A DNA stretch of 64,000 bases from Scleromitrula shiraiana (taxonomy: Eukaryota; Ascomycota; Leotiomycetes; Helotiales; Sclerotiniaceae), in NCBI GenBank assembly GCA_028455995.1, contig JABELC010000002.1:1860001-1924000 (forward strand), written 5' to 3'. Under the pieces are notes generated by a model. The model saw only the letters and a program-made list of their open reading frames with translations, did no database searches and had not been told where the DNA came from. Positions 11,450 to 22,963 of the stretch are shown in pieces (position 1 is the stretch's first letter; the number at the start of each line of letters is the position of its first letter). The translations under genes were made by a program, and so were the position numbers.

Positions 11450-11605
11450 GACTGTGCTTGCATGTTCGTAATAGATGTTGTGCGATGGAAAGACCGTGCT
11501 CTTATGTTCGTCATAGATATTGTGCGATAGAGGAATATAGAGATAGGGATAGAAAAACCGCGTTTTTATAATCGTAGTTGACGTTGTGCGATGGAGGTGA
11601 AAGGA
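11450..11605. repeat. Degenerate tandem repeat of about 42 bp
   Basis: Two clear copies run GGAAAGACTGTGCTTGCATG / GGAAAGACCGTGCTCTTATG followed by TTCGTAATAGATGTTGTGCG / TTCGTCATAGATATTGTGCG. A third, weaker copy ends in GTTGACGTTGTGCGATGG near 11595. The block lies just beside the 44-bp minisatellite. Confidence 0.7.
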
Positions 11606-12001
11606 TATAGAGGTGGTGATGGAAATGAAGATAGAAGAACGTAGAGATGGCGATGGGAAAGATAGCAAAAGATGAGCAGGTATAGAATACTGTAGGTCAA
11701 TGCAAATTATGTAAGCACACTAGTAAGCGAAACCAAATATGGGAACCAACTACGAGCCACTCGGGCCACCGTAGATGAAAAGCAAGATTAGTAAGCGTGT
11801 ACACACCCGTAATGACTGGTAACTCCTAACCTTGTAACTTACGCTTGCGTTTTCTCCCCGCCAACAAGGTTTTCATAGCTTTTGTTTTCATTACATAATA
11901 ATTAAGTGAGCATCTTCACAATTCTTAAATTTCGCGACGATAATTTTTTATACCTATTTGGCATCGCGACAATCTTGCGTCCGGTCTCGAAACGTCCAAA
12001 A

Positions 12002-14375
12002 ATGAGGGCGCATACACCGCAGCAATTTGGGGAATCGACTGGACGGAGATCCTCAACTAGCGGTGGTCTCCGAGCTAGCATAGGTAGTGGTTTACCTCGT
12101 GCTCAATCAAGGGTGAGATATTTACATTACGATTTTGCAACTATTGCTTCTACACCATTACTGATATTTGAACGTTATACAGATTGCGATTGCGCGCGCA
12201 GCAAATACTCAGCCAGCTTTCGACTTTCTGACAGGTGCAGATACAGGCCATCGACCGCCTTCAAGGTCCGATCAATTTCGACAATCTATACGGACAACAT
12301 CAGGAGAATACAGAAGAGAACCCACTTCGATGGAGACAGACCAAGATGTTGAAAAGCGTCGCAAAGAATTAGATGAATTGAAAGCTGAAGTGAAGACATT
12401 AAAATACACGATCGATAATCACAAACAAGAAGAAGAACTCGCGAAATTAAGACATGAAAATGAGCTTAGAGATGCTAGGCGCAAGAGCGAGGAAGATTTC
12501 AAACAAAGGCAAACGGCAGAAGGAGAGAGAAATCAGGCAATACGACAATATGAGTCTTTACAGAAGGAAATGGCAGAAATACGAGATGCTTCAAGCAACG
12601 AAAAGATCTCATTAGAAAGGCGAATTCGCGAAGCAGAAGAGAATAGACGCCAACTAGAGGAGGAAGTTGAAGATATAAAGACAGAAAGTGAAGAGAGCGG
12701 TCGAATACTTGAAAGAAAGGTATCCGAGCTAGAAAGCCGGAATCAGACTTTACAACGAAGTGTTCAGGATTTGCAAGAGGATTCTGATCGAAGAGAGTCA
12801 TTATTACAAGATGTCCAGCAGCAATTGGCCGAAAAAGATACAACTCTTGGAGCTCTTGAGGCGGAAATACTAAGGCTAAAGGCTCAGACTGGAGACGTGG
12901 ATACTCTCGAGATTATCAAAAGAGAACTCAGTGAGCAGATTACACATATACGCACTCTGGAAGCGAGTAGTCGAGAACAATCAGCGGAACTAAAGCACTA
13001 TAAAAGGCTACACAAGAGTGTGGAAGTTGTTGAGGAAGAGAAGAGGAGTCTACAAAGGAAAGTGGATGCTATGGACGACTTACAAAATGAGCTCGGGGAA
13101 GCAAGACTCCAACGACAAAGACTCGAAGATGAGCGTTTAGCCTGGACTGCGTATCTTCAAAATCAGTCAGGTATTGAAGGACAGATCGAGTTTAATTCTC
13201 CGGAAGATTTGGCAAGAGCATTGGTCGAAGAGCGAATGCAAACTGCTACATTAGTAGAAAGAGTTGGTGCTATAGAATTCGAGATTCTTGATAAGGACAA
13301 CATTATTGAGGGGCTTCAAAATGATAAGAAGGCTATGACTGAGGAAATAGAGAAGCTAAAATCTACAAGCAGTGGCGGTAGTGGAGGGGATACGAAAGCT
13401 CGATTACGACTTGAAAGACAACGCGCCTTGGCAATCAAGGAAGTTGAGTATCTTCGCGCTCAACTCAAGACTTTCGATGCTGAAGATGAAGCCTTTGGTG
13501 CTGGAGAAAGTCTTGATGATGCGAAAGGCAAACGTATCGAAGAGCTTGAGGGTCTTGTTGATGGATATAGGCAAGAAGTTCAGAACCTTCAAACTGATCT
13601 TTCCAAGGCCGAAACAACACAAACTCCCTCATCACCTTCGGCCGGCACAAAACGACCCCGAGAGGAAGACGCCGCAGATAATGAAAAGATTGGCCTCCTT
13701 ACTAGGAAAAACCGCAAACTCCAAGACGCTCTTAATACTCTTCAAACTTCTCACAAACTCCTTACAAAAGAACTTTCCGTTACCCAGGAACGCCTCACGG
13801 CCGCAAACGCCCACTCACAAACACGAATTCTTTCTCTTCGCTCCAACCCCACATCGGACTTCGAAGCGATCAAGCTCTCAACTATCACCGCGCTCCGCGC
13901 CGAAAATGCTGATCTCCTAAAACAACTAACCACCTCTCTTCCCCCAAATTCATCGATCCCGATGTCCACGCTCCAAACGCAAAAAGATCTGCTAACGGAA
14001 GCACAAACTCTCCTAAAAGAAGAGCGCATCCGTAACGACCGTCTCAAGAAAGTATGGGGTGTCAAGTCAATGGAGTTTCGAGAAGCCATATCCTCTCTTC
14101 TCGGATGGGACGTGGTATTCCAGTCTAATGGTAGCATGCGTGTGACGTCTGCCTTCTACCCCAAAGTGGGAGAAGAGGAAAACAGTATATTATTTGACGG
14201 GGATAGGGGAACCATGAAGGTCAGTGGTGGCCCCCAGAGTAAATTCGCCAATCGCATTAGGGAAAATGTTCAATTTTGGGTTCATGGAAGGGCGAGCATT
14301 CCTTGTTTATTGGCGGCGCTTACATTGGAGTTTTGGGAGGAGAGGAGAGGTGATGGGACAGTCAGTGTGGGTTAG
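12002..14375 (+). CDS. MAD1: Spindle assembly checkpoint protein Mad1
   Basis: Mad1 recruits Mad2 to unattached kinetochores and helps generate the anaphase inhibitor; it also sits at nuclear pores. Exons are 12002-12112 and 12183-14375, with a 70-nt intron (GTGAGA..ATACAG), giving about 767 aa. The first exon encodes a basic N-terminus with GRRSSTSGGLRASIGSGL. From about residue 85 nearly to the end the protein is a long coiled coil rich in Glu, Lys, Arg and Gln. The C-terminal domain is diagnostic: RLKKVWGVKSMEFREAISSL, LLGWDVVFQSNGSMRVTSAF, then NRIRENVQFWVHGRASIPCL and LAALTLEFWEE. This matches the Mad1 C-terminal kinetochore-binding fold. The start at 12002 was chosen because it is the first ATG and its exon joins in phase. 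A candidate Mad2-binding segment would lie in the PSSPSAGTKRPREED region before the last coiled coil; that is inference. Confidence 0.9.
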
Positions 14376-14977
14376 ATGATATGTATTAGGCTGGACCAAA
14401 TATATACATGTACTTTACAATTGTGTTAATACTAATGCATAAGGGAACGATTTAGCGAGATTTGACTTGGGAGGATGAATGGTTACATCTAGCAATACTC
14501 TAGTCAGAGATTACATATTAATGAGAAATGATGTTTTTCTTCAAAGTGTTACTGGCTCAACACATCTAAATTGATTTTCTGTATCCCAAGTTTTGATCTA
14601 TGCTTGGTGCTATATGAATAAGAGCCTATAAACCTACCAATATATATTTCTAGTTCATGTTTACTCTGAAATTTGTTTCATTCGCCACCCTAGGTTTACT
14701 ACATGCTAACCCTCATGTTAACATCACTTGCTCTACAACCTCATTAGCTTGACCGTACATGAAGCTGTGAGAGAACATGAAAAATCCTAAACACCTCTGT
14801 TGATGTGCTCTTGCTTACGTTACATGATTTAACTGACATTCTAAAAAAAAGATTTAACTACGTTCGGATCCTCCTGCTATATATATATATATATATATAT
14901 ATTCATATATTCATATATTCATATCTCATCATTTTATCATAAAGCGGTAGTCTATTCGCCTATCACATAAGATTCAC
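14376..14977. other. Convergent 3' spacer with AT microsatellite
   Basis: This region holds the 3'UTRs of Mad1 (+) and the nucleoside permease family gene (-). It contains a (TA)n run at about 14878-14902, followed by three copies of an ATTCATAT unit to about 14923. No gene is seen. Confidence 0.5.
14878..14923. repeat. (TA)n microsatellite followed by (ATTCATAT)3
   Basis: The run of alternating T and A is about 25 nt long and passes directly into an 8-nt tandem repeat. Confidence 0.85.
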
Positions 14978-16320
14978 TCAGTGACGTCGCATGCGTCTTT
15001 TCTGCTTCAATCCCCTCTTCTCAATGACTGGACCCGGCCCGAAATCTGGCTGTCCACCAAGCGTACCTGATATATCTCCAACATAATTGGTAGCTTCCAC
15101 ACCCGCTGCAAACGTGCAATCCCATCCATCCAGAATGCCCTCAACTACCTTAATCCCAGCCAAATAAAGATTCAATATGGAGGGTTCATATCCTTGGTCC
15201 TGAACCAGGAGGTTATCCAATATAGTTTGATTAGTATGCGGACGATCGAAGTCCGACGCAGTGCGCATAATTATGATGCGGGAGAAATCCACGAGATTGG
15301 TCAAGGCGGCTCTAAGGAGTGCCTCTAGTGTGGCATTATCTTCTTGTTGAGTTGTACAGTAAACACCGCTACCGTTCGTCCATAATGACGTGGTATTCTC
15401 GAAGGCATCAGCGAGTAATTCGCCTGTGAAATAGACATCTGATGTTGCAGTGTCACATGCAACAACGCTGGGGGCTTGGGCACCGAGTGCATATGCTTCA
15501 GTGAGGCCGTACAACGCTCGGTATTCCCTGGCGTCGGCGGTATCGTTGAGAGTGGCTGTCTGGGCAAATGACATGGCGATTTGTCGTAATGCATCATTGA
15601 CTTCGAAAACCTCGGTGCCGTAGATTTCGGATACCGTGTCGGTGGGTGAAGAGGCTCCTTGAGGCCAGTAACCAGTGGTCCAGTTTGCAGGTAGTTCTCG
15701 AGCATCCATCTCGTATTGCAAGGCTACGGAGACGGCGTAACGAGCAAAAGTTGCAGACTTTGATGGCATTAGTATAGGTTTAAGAAAGTCATATTTACTA
15801 CACTTACACCAATAGTTGCCACTTTTGGAGAGACTCCCGCAATGCCCGCAATGAAAAAGTAAGTTGTGCTCAGCTCAAAAATGGGCGAATTTGCTATAGA
15901 GTTAATCGTAATAGCAGCGTTGATTTCTAGACCTATCAGCTCTGCTCATTCGTCTCTATGTCCGATTGCTTAATCTTACCTCCTTCGCCGGTAGTGACTT
16001 GGCATACTTCTCCGTTCAAGGTGCAGTGTACCTGGGGGAAAAGTGGAGAAATCCCCGGCACCGTGATATTCTGGGCTAAAACATCAAACTCTGGAATTCC
16101 ATACCAAGCTCCAGCTTCATCTGAAAACTACATTCAAAATCACGGTTAACGGGTGGAGCCTTATAAACTGGATCTCTGAGCTTACCATATTAACAATGAA
16201 GACCTTGGGAGCAATTGGAAGAGAGGAATTGTCATGTCGCCTATGAGGCTGGCCATGGGGAGGAATTATTGCAGAGACCGTGGCAAAGCATGTCGCCGCG
16301 ATGGTGGTAAGAAGACGCAT
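14978..16320 (-). CDS. Purine nucleoside permease (NUP) family protein, secreted
   Basis: The protein matches the fungal NUP family, first described as purine nucleoside permease and related to nucleoside phosphorylase folds. Four exons, 16320-16186, 16127-15980, 15926-15808 and 15757-14978, are phase-consistent and give about 393 aa. The joins produce IAPKVFIVNM-FSDEAGAWYGIPEFDVL, CQVTTGEG-EINAAITINSI and SPKVATIG-SATFARYAVSVAL, all typical blocks. The first 18 residues are a signal peptide (RLLTTIAATCFATVSAIIPP). No clear multi-pass membrane segments follow, so a classical permease topology is unlikely; several N-glycosylation sequons (NTTSLW, NGSGVY, NDT) fit an extracellular or wall location. 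The C-terminus is basic (KRGLKQKRRMRRH). Substrate is inferred from the family only. An alternative acceptor 7 nt downstream for exon 2 breaks the frame and was rejected. Confidence 0.88.
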
Positions 16321-17082
16321 CACGAACGATAGTGGAAGAAAGAGCCAGAAGAGAGAAGAAAGTAAGGATTCAATAACTAGGAAACCTCGAGGGTTTTGTT
16401 CTCGAGGGAATTGTCAAGTTATAGAATGCAGTAGAACATCAGGGATCACGCAATTTGACTATCTGGGTAAGCAATTCTTGATTGCTTGTCAAGATCGACC
16501 CCGCCAGCGAGTTCATGTTCATCTTACGTTACATAACACATAACCAGAAGATACCATCATCTTATCTAATATCTGGTATCTGGTATCTGGGACTCAACTT
16601 GACGGGCCGACCACCTCCAACCATCATCTCCACTTGTCGAGAGAAGCAGTATTATATGTTTGCAAATTTTTTCAGGTGTACCCATTTTAATACTTAGTTG
16701 CTAGATGACACGCAGAATTCTTCACCTATCTAAATACCGAGGCTGGGGATCCATCCGAGGTTGATACCCCACTATGCCTGGATACCCCTGAATATCCGAG
16801 ATAGGATTCGTATACGCATACTACTCGAGATTAGTGGGGTAGAAACATTGTCTAATAAGGATAATCATCCGACTGATGCAGCTTCTTAGTCAGAATTCCA
16901 TTGTTATACATAAAGTTTTATTTCAATAATCAGTACTGTAAACTACAGGTTCTAACTTATCAAAAAGAAGAGGAATTTCTGATGTGTATTTTGACGGTGG
17001 TCATCCTGAATGCTGTCGAAGAACCACTAGATTGACTTGCTTCACAATCCATCTATCATTTTCAGTTCTCTGATCAAAGGTT
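16321..17082. other. Intergenic spacer
   Basis: This spacer lies upstream of the nucleoside permease family gene and downstream of the broken MFS transporter. It contains a CCTCGAGGGTTTTGTTCTCG-type imperfect inverted repeat near 16382-16407. No supported gene; the plus-strand ORFs at 16280-16697 lack any recognisable feature. Confidence 0.45.
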
Positions 17083-19027
17083 CTACACCTTTTCTTGCGG
17101 CTTGCCCTTTTCCGCCTGATTGTTTGTTCCTGGCTCCAGCTTAGCTTGTTTTCTTGCCCTTTCTTTCTGCGCCTTCTCTTTTCTCCATTTAGGACCCCAC
17201 TTCATAACAGCTAGTAACATCGGACATAGCACAATGTACAATAGCCCGATGAAAGTATACGTCCAGCCCAATCCCATCTTGTTAACCATAGGAACGATCA
17301 ATGCCGTACTTGCAGCTCCAAGCAAACATCTGACCAGATTAAAACTCGCTGTAGCCGTGCCAGGCGATCCTTGGTTGATATCTACTATTAGAATACTCAC
17401 TGCTTGTGTTGAAGCAATAAGCGTGTATCCCATGACGACCAGAATAACACAAGGACCAGCAATGTTGGTTCTGAAATGAAGAATTCACCCATAAGCAATT
17501 GTGGAAAGAGAAGCAGGTAAGATCATAGGAAATCCGATTTGCAAGCGAGCTTTCTCGATGGAAAAATTAGACAAATCTTGTTGTCGACTTTTAACAACCG
17601 GGATACCAAGACGGTTAGCTTCTCGAAAATAGGACCAATCGATTAGTCTTCCCTGTGTGAAGGCCGCTGCAAAACACCCTCCTCTGATAGGAAGATACAT
17701 GAGTCCGACTTTCAGGTCATCATATCCGTAGATCTCAGAGTATTGAGAAGGCATGCCGGAGATGACCGCATAAAATCCAGCGTAAACTATACCTGCATAA
17801 AACAATACAAGTGCAGCTTCCTTGTCGTAAATAATGACCAAAGCAGCGAGAGGATTTGGGAAACGGAGCTTTCTTTGGGAGAAGAGTAAGTCTCTTCTTG
17901 CATAGTCGGGCTGATTACCAGCTTTAGTTCGTTTCTTTGCGTCCCGAATACTAGTCATTGATTGATTGAATTTTTGGTGGTGGGATGGATCCATCGCCTA
18001 CAATCTTCCTACATGTTTCGGGGAGGAAAAGAAGGAGCGGAACGAAGAATGCCATGCCGAAAATAGCTAGAAATCCGAATATCCATTTCCAGCCTGCGTA
18101 TTGAGAAAGTATACCACCTAGGATTGGACCAATTGCTGGAGCAAAGCTGGCTATCATTGATGTATATCCGATGTATATACCTCTCTCGGCAGAGGTTGCA
18201 ATCTAGATGAGTATACAGTAAGTATTTGCCTTCTTACTCGAATATTTAGAATGGGGAAGTGTGATATGAACTTGTAAGCTGAAGACTGCAACGATGAAAA
18301 GAATCATTTCAAAAACACTTACATCCGCAACAACTGTATTGCCAAGAGCGACTGTACCACTCCCACCTGCACTTTGAACCATTCGAAATAGCAACAATGC
18401 AGCATAGTTATCCTGGACCGCCAATGCCACATCGGCAATGATATAGATAACAAAGCAAAAGATATAAGCTGGTCTTCTCCCAGCACTGTCAGAAAAGCCG
18501 CCAACGAAGGCAGGGGCTATTGCTTGGAAAATATATATAATGTTAGTGACTAGGTAGAATATAATGAAATAGGATCGTACCATATATGTGGTAATGGTCA
18601 AGTTTATCTGACTACTCGAGACATGTAAATCATTGGCGATAGTGGTGATAGCAGGGAAATATATTTGTGTACTGAAAGGAGAGAAGAATGTTGCGATTGT
18701 TGCGATCAACACAATGAATCTCTTCTCCCAAGTAGTGAAAGATGAATATGCCTCATCTTGTTGTACTGTAGGTATGCTAACATCTGTTTCTGGCGTTGTC
18801 TTGTTCGTTTGTGATGGGGTTAACTGCATCGTTGGGTTTGGTTCACACAGATCTCCATGGCTCTTATTTCTGGGCTCATAGTCAAGACTTGAACTGGAGA
18901 CATCCTCTTTTGTTTTATTGTTGGTTTCCTCGTCTGCATTACTATGGTTAATAGCTGATACCAATGCTTCTCGTGCCTCACTGGTCGGACTTTGCTGCTC
19001 CTGTCGAATGTCCATGCTGCTCGACAT
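17083..19027 (-). pseudogene. MFS drug/H+ antiporter (DHA1 type) with three independent lesions
   Basis: The sequence encodes almost all of a 12-TM major facilitator of the DHA1 type: a long polar N-terminus, EKRFIVLIATIATFFSPFST, GRRPAYIFCFVIYIIADVAL, PAIGPILGGILSQYAGWKWI, the loop RKLRFPNPLAAL, and the C-terminal TMs. Three faults interrupt it. (1) The first intron, 18580-18533 (48 nt, with CACTAAC branch site), ends in AT rather than AG; the frame stays open, so read-through would add 16 residues inside TM2. (2) A T5 run at 17971-17975 shifts the frame; removing one base would join GDGSIPPPK to FNQSMTSIRDAKKR. (3) A TGA at 17485-17487 stands where the family has Trp (AYG-stop-ILHFRTNIAGP). 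The intron at 18322-18203 is normal. One lesion could be a sequencing error; three point to a pseudogene. Flanking genes do not suggest a cluster. Confidence 0.8.
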
Positions 19028-19523
19028 CCATCAATAAAGTAGAAGCGTAGAGAACTTTCTCACGTAACATCTCGAAAGATATCGAGAAAAAGATGAATAG
19101 ATATATTGAGGCACATGCAATGCATGAGTGGGTGTCAGTGTCGGTATGAGTAAACCGTACCGCGCCCGCATTGCCCAGGCAAACATCGGGAATAAGGTTG
19201 TAGCGTCGATTTACCTCCGGGCAAAGCACCGTGCTGCCGATGTTGCATCTTCACAAAATAATATCAAAATCTTATCAGTATACGTATAGTATATAATCAG
19301 AAAGTTTGTTTGTTGCTAGCAACTCATCCTCAATGAGAATTGGAAGTTGGAACCTTGGGATTGGTGTTAATCAGTTGTCTCAGCTTGAGACTTGGGCCTT
19401 TTGTGTAGCGATAGATTTTGTGTAACATAAATTAAGTACAGTAACCCCAGGTCTCCATAATATATATTGATTACAGTATTAACTCGTCGTTTACTTTCAC
19501 CAACAAACATTCCCTGAAAAATC
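19028..19523. other. Intergenic spacer
   Basis: This half-kilobase contains the former promoter of the MFS gene and the 3'UTR of the methyltransferase. I see no gene or repeat of note. Confidence 0.45.
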
Positions 19524-20192
19524 CTACAACTTCTTCATTTTCCACCCAAAGTACTCAAAAGCACCACTCTCTCCACCGAGTATCTCCATCTCTGCATTCC
19601 AAATCCCTTCTCTGGTAAGGAACGGTCTCATAAAATGAGGCTGCCTGTATGTGATATACAACCACTGACCTCCTGGTTTGAGAACTCTTGCTACCTGTTC
19701 ATTTGGTTAACTGACGTAGCCTATAGTCATGAGGATATAACATACCTGGTCAACATATCTTCCAACGTTCTCCCTCACTTCCTCGGGAGGATCCCATAAC
19801 GAACCATGGATCATCGCATCCACTAATATGGTTTGTTAGTAAATTAGATACGGTATATGACTTACTTCTTCTCTGCTCAATTATTGACTGGATTTGGTAT
19901 ATTCAGAAGGAATATCTAAGATCACCTCCACTCCAAGACTACTCGAGATGAAAAGAGATGGCCAGAGAAAACACTCACGAGTTCCTTTATCAATTGCCAC
20001 ATCAATTTCTCCGTCTTTTAGTCCTTTCAAGTCTCTCACATCCATAACACACCAAGTGGTGCATAAAGCTGCGTATTTTTCCTTCATTCGCTGTATGACA
20101 ACTTCCGAGAAGTCAACGGAAATTTGGTTCTTATAACCCACATGATGCAAATCTGCCGTCAATGTCTATGCTCTCAATCAGTATATTTTCTC

Positions 20193-20233
<41 letters not shown>

Positions 20234-20503
20234 CAACCAAAACAAATATACAATACCTACACTATTTCCACATCCTAAATGCAAAATTCTGGGATCTACT
20301 TCAGGTGCTGGCAGATAAGTCATAAAAAACGGTTTCAAGGCTTGAAAATCTTTGAACCATTCAAACGATTCTATTTCTTTCTTTTCATCCTCATTCTTCT
20401 CCTCATCCTCTATTCTCTCGCCGGCCTCGTTGAACTTTCCAGAGTACCTCGAGTCCCAGTATTCTGGTCGAGAAAGTTCTTGTAGGGATTTACTACCTGA
20501 CAT
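19524..20503 (-). CDS. SAM-dependent methyltransferase, EEF1A-lysine methyltransferase (EEF1AKMT4/METTL13-N) type
   Basis: Four exons, 20503-20261, 20165-19979, 19822-19746 and 19694-19524, are phase-consistent and give about 225 aa. It is a class I Rossmann methyltransferase. The N-terminus has ELSRPEYWDSRYSGKF and EWFKDF, which are typical of the EEF1AKMT4/METTL13 group. SAM motif I is ILHLGCGNS, completed over the first intron as NS-TLTADLHHVGY. Then come SVDFSEVVIQRMKEKY (acidic loop), VMDVRDLKGLKDGEIDVAID, KGT-LDAMIHGSLWDPPEE, and ARVLKPGGQWLYITYRQPHF. In animals the group methylates lysines of elongation factor 1A; transfer of that role here is inference. A longer start at 20548 is in frame, but MSGSKSLQEL at 20503 fits the family length better. 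The first intron contains a long (CT)n tract. Confidence 0.87.
20197..20231. repeat. (CT)n microsatellite inside an intron
   Basis: A pure CT run of about 35 nt lies in the first intron of the methyltransferase gene. On the transcribed strand it reads (AG)n and lies away from the donor and acceptor. Confidence 0.9.
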
Positions 20504-21139
20504 TCTAGCTTTATATACAACAACCCTTTTGTAAGAAACATTCAGCAAGGGGACATCGGATAAATATATTTAGGAAAAGGAAGTTACAAATTAGAAATGT
20601 ATATATATATATACAACTTTGAAATTGACATACGGGAAATAGAAAATTTGGTCTGACCCTGCGGTAGGGACGATGACAAAATTTTGAATGAACGATGTGG
20701 GTCGGGAATTGCTTATGTCATCGGCATTATCTTCGATCAGATTTCTCCTGGGAATAATCAGTCTTCACCATTGACCAAAATTGATTTAGATACATGTATT
20801 TAGCAATCAGGATGCTTAATTCGAATCCTTGTATCTTGAGTTGAATTTAAATGTTGAGAATGTGCGGTTGCAACAGGTTAAGCAGTTCATGAACTAGCAC
20901 ATCCCGTAGTGTTGGGCGCATATTCAATTAGATCACTAACACGACTTTTGATTATAGCATTCATAAACGTTCTTTAAGTTTTTGTAACTAATATTATATT
21001 TGATTTTGCAAATACAAAAGTCTCGAAGAAAAGTTCCATCCCAATAATAAAGACAACGATCAAATACCCATGTGAAATCTTTCCGAATCCCACAAGAAAA
21101 TTATCTTAACTCTCGGCTCATCTGTCAGTATCGTTTGAT
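20504..21139. other. Intergenic spacer
   Basis: This spacer between two minus-strand genes carries the methyltransferase promoter and the IDO 3'UTR. A short (AT)n run is near 20598-20610. No gene is seen. Confidence 0.45.
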
Positions 21140-22963
21140 TCAATTCTTGCTCAAATCCACCCCCCTCTCCTTGCAGTATTTCTCAACTTCCCGTTCCAAT
21201 TGCTCCTTTTGCCTGTACGTAGCTTCCATAACAGTTTCAACCTCATCCTTCCACTTCCCCATTCCATCCCCTTTCGCTCCACTTTCCTCTTTAACCAAGT
21301 CCTTCAGCACCGTCCCTTCCCAGATCCCAACCATCTCAGATACTACAGCCCCCAACTGATTAGGCAACCAAGTAACGATAGGACTTCCTCCTGTCGCAGT
21401 AGGATGGCTCGTCTTCTTCAAAATATACTCCCTTGTAAAACACCAATGTCTCCATCGGAAATCTCGTACCTCGTTTAGACAGAGGAGGAATAGAGCGCGG
21501 GAAGTAGGGGTCTGAAGAGCGTAGGAGCGGAGATTCAAAGATTGAGAAAGGTGGGAGATGTGATTGAGGAAGGCTCGGTGGTTACCGGGTCGGTAGGCAC
21601 GGAAATCTTTGAGGATAGCGGTCAAGGGTGTGGAAGGCATAGGTGTGGAAAGGAGGTTGTCGAGAAGAGGGATCTATAAAGTGTGCATGTTAGTACAATG
21701 TGATTTATTGGTAGGTGCCACGAGGTGAAGAAGGAAGTAGAAATAGATCCGGATGAAAGCAAAGGGCAGAGGCTCATTTACCATTGAATCGTTAGCACCA
21801 GATTCACCTCTAAAACTCATAGGTTCCTCGGATACTCCTTCATAGATGACACCATGAGGAAACATAGATTGACTGGTGATACCAAAAATAAATGTTCTGA
21901 ACGAGGTGTAGTCGTTAGGTTTGGACTTTTGCCACATTCCTGTTTGATTGTTATTGTTTGGTCATGGTACAGAGATGAAGCAAAGGTGAAGTAAAATCAG
22001 ATGAATAAATAACAGGGACAAAACAAGGAAATACTTTGATTGACGATTGTGAAATCGAATAAGCAGAACAGTAAAGTAATACGTACCATCCATGACTTTA
22101 TTAACTTTCTTCATAGCTCTAACAACCTTCTCCAAACCATCCTCAAAAGCCTCTCTATCTCGCTTCTCTACCGCATCTAATGCGCTTACCACGCCATCAA
22201 CCAGAGGTCCAGAGTTGGAAACCATATCCACATGAACGAGAACAAATCCAGCTTCGGAGGAAGTCGGGTCAAGTCCATGCTCAAATGCTCGGATTAATCT
22301 GATGTTATTATACTCGAGTCCCTTAGAGGGGTCCTCAAGTCGATAGTTGTAAAGTGCATAAGATCCAGCATATTCCATAAAGGGTTTGAATCCTGCCCTG
22401 TGAGGGTGGGAACAAGGTATGTTAGTTTGCTTTTATCTTGGTGGGGAAAGTGAATGAGTATCAAAGTGAAAAAGAAAAACATACAGGTGAGCACATCTAC
22501 TAATCGGTTTTGCAACGACGGCAGGCAAGGTCTGTCTTCCCAGTCCATAACCCTCACCTCTCACAAACCTCTCGTGGCAGGGCTCCAACAAGTATGCACT
22601 AGCCAAGAAAGAGTAATCTCTATACAGGGCATTCATCAAAGGTAAATTATCCTGATATTTATTAATAGAATCAGTGAGATCAGGCAATTCATTAAGAACT
22701 GTTTCGCCCAAAGTAAAATTGGCCAGAAGACCAGGTTCTCCAGAGAGGGTCTTGACGGGCATGCGTTGAAGGATGGATTCTAAAATGGAAAATTCAGAAG
22801 GTAAAGTGACAATGGGATCTGCGCGTGGAAGAAACCCTCGTGTGGTAGATACCATGAAAGCGGGGAGAGTGGTATCTTCTGGCAGAGTATCATGGAGGAG
22901 TTTAAAAGAGGGGGGTGCGGCTTCCTCATCATGAAGATGCTCTTGAGGACCGAGTGAACCCAT
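21140..22963 (-). CDS. IDO: Indoleamine 2,3-dioxygenase family protein
   Basis: This heme dioxygenase opens the indole ring of tryptophan to N-formylkynurenine, the entry to the kynurenine/NAD pathway. Four exons, 22963-22485, 22397-22087, 21939-21782 and 21673-21140, are phase-consistent and give about 493 aa. Family blocks in order are NKYQDNLPLMNALYRDYSFL and ASAYLLEPC; AHL-AGFKPFMEYAGSYALYNY; FIFGITSQSMFPHGVIYEGV; and FRGESGANDSM-IPLLDNLL (distal heme-side loop). Then come FRAYRPGNHRAFL, and FRWRHWCFTREYIL, whose His (about 392) corresponds to the proximal heme ligand. HPTATGGSPIVTWLPNQL matches the mobile loop region. The C-terminus is a charged helix typical of fungal forms. No signal peptide. 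Fungi have several IDO paralogues, and which one this is cannot be told from the sequence alone. Confidence 0.92.

Larger units (their letters stand above)
11014..12001. promoter_or_regulatory. Divergent intergenic region with minisatellites
   Basis: This is the shared upstream region of the orphan gene (-) and Mad1 (+). Its middle is occupied by two imperfect tandem repeat blocks, listed separately. The minus-strand ORF at 11201-11668 is produced by those repeats and is not treated as a gene. Near the Mad1 start the sequence turns T-rich. Confidence 0.5.

Noticed and set aside
11201..11668. 155-codon minus-strand ORF
   Set aside because: The frame is an outcome of the tandem repeats (EQPWRWLC-type repetition); the 44-bp unit is not a multiple of 3.
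17469..17486. An 18-nt GT..AG segment that would remove the stop in the MFS gene
   Set aside because: Too short for a spliceosomal intron, and removing it would delete residues conserved in the family (IHFRT).
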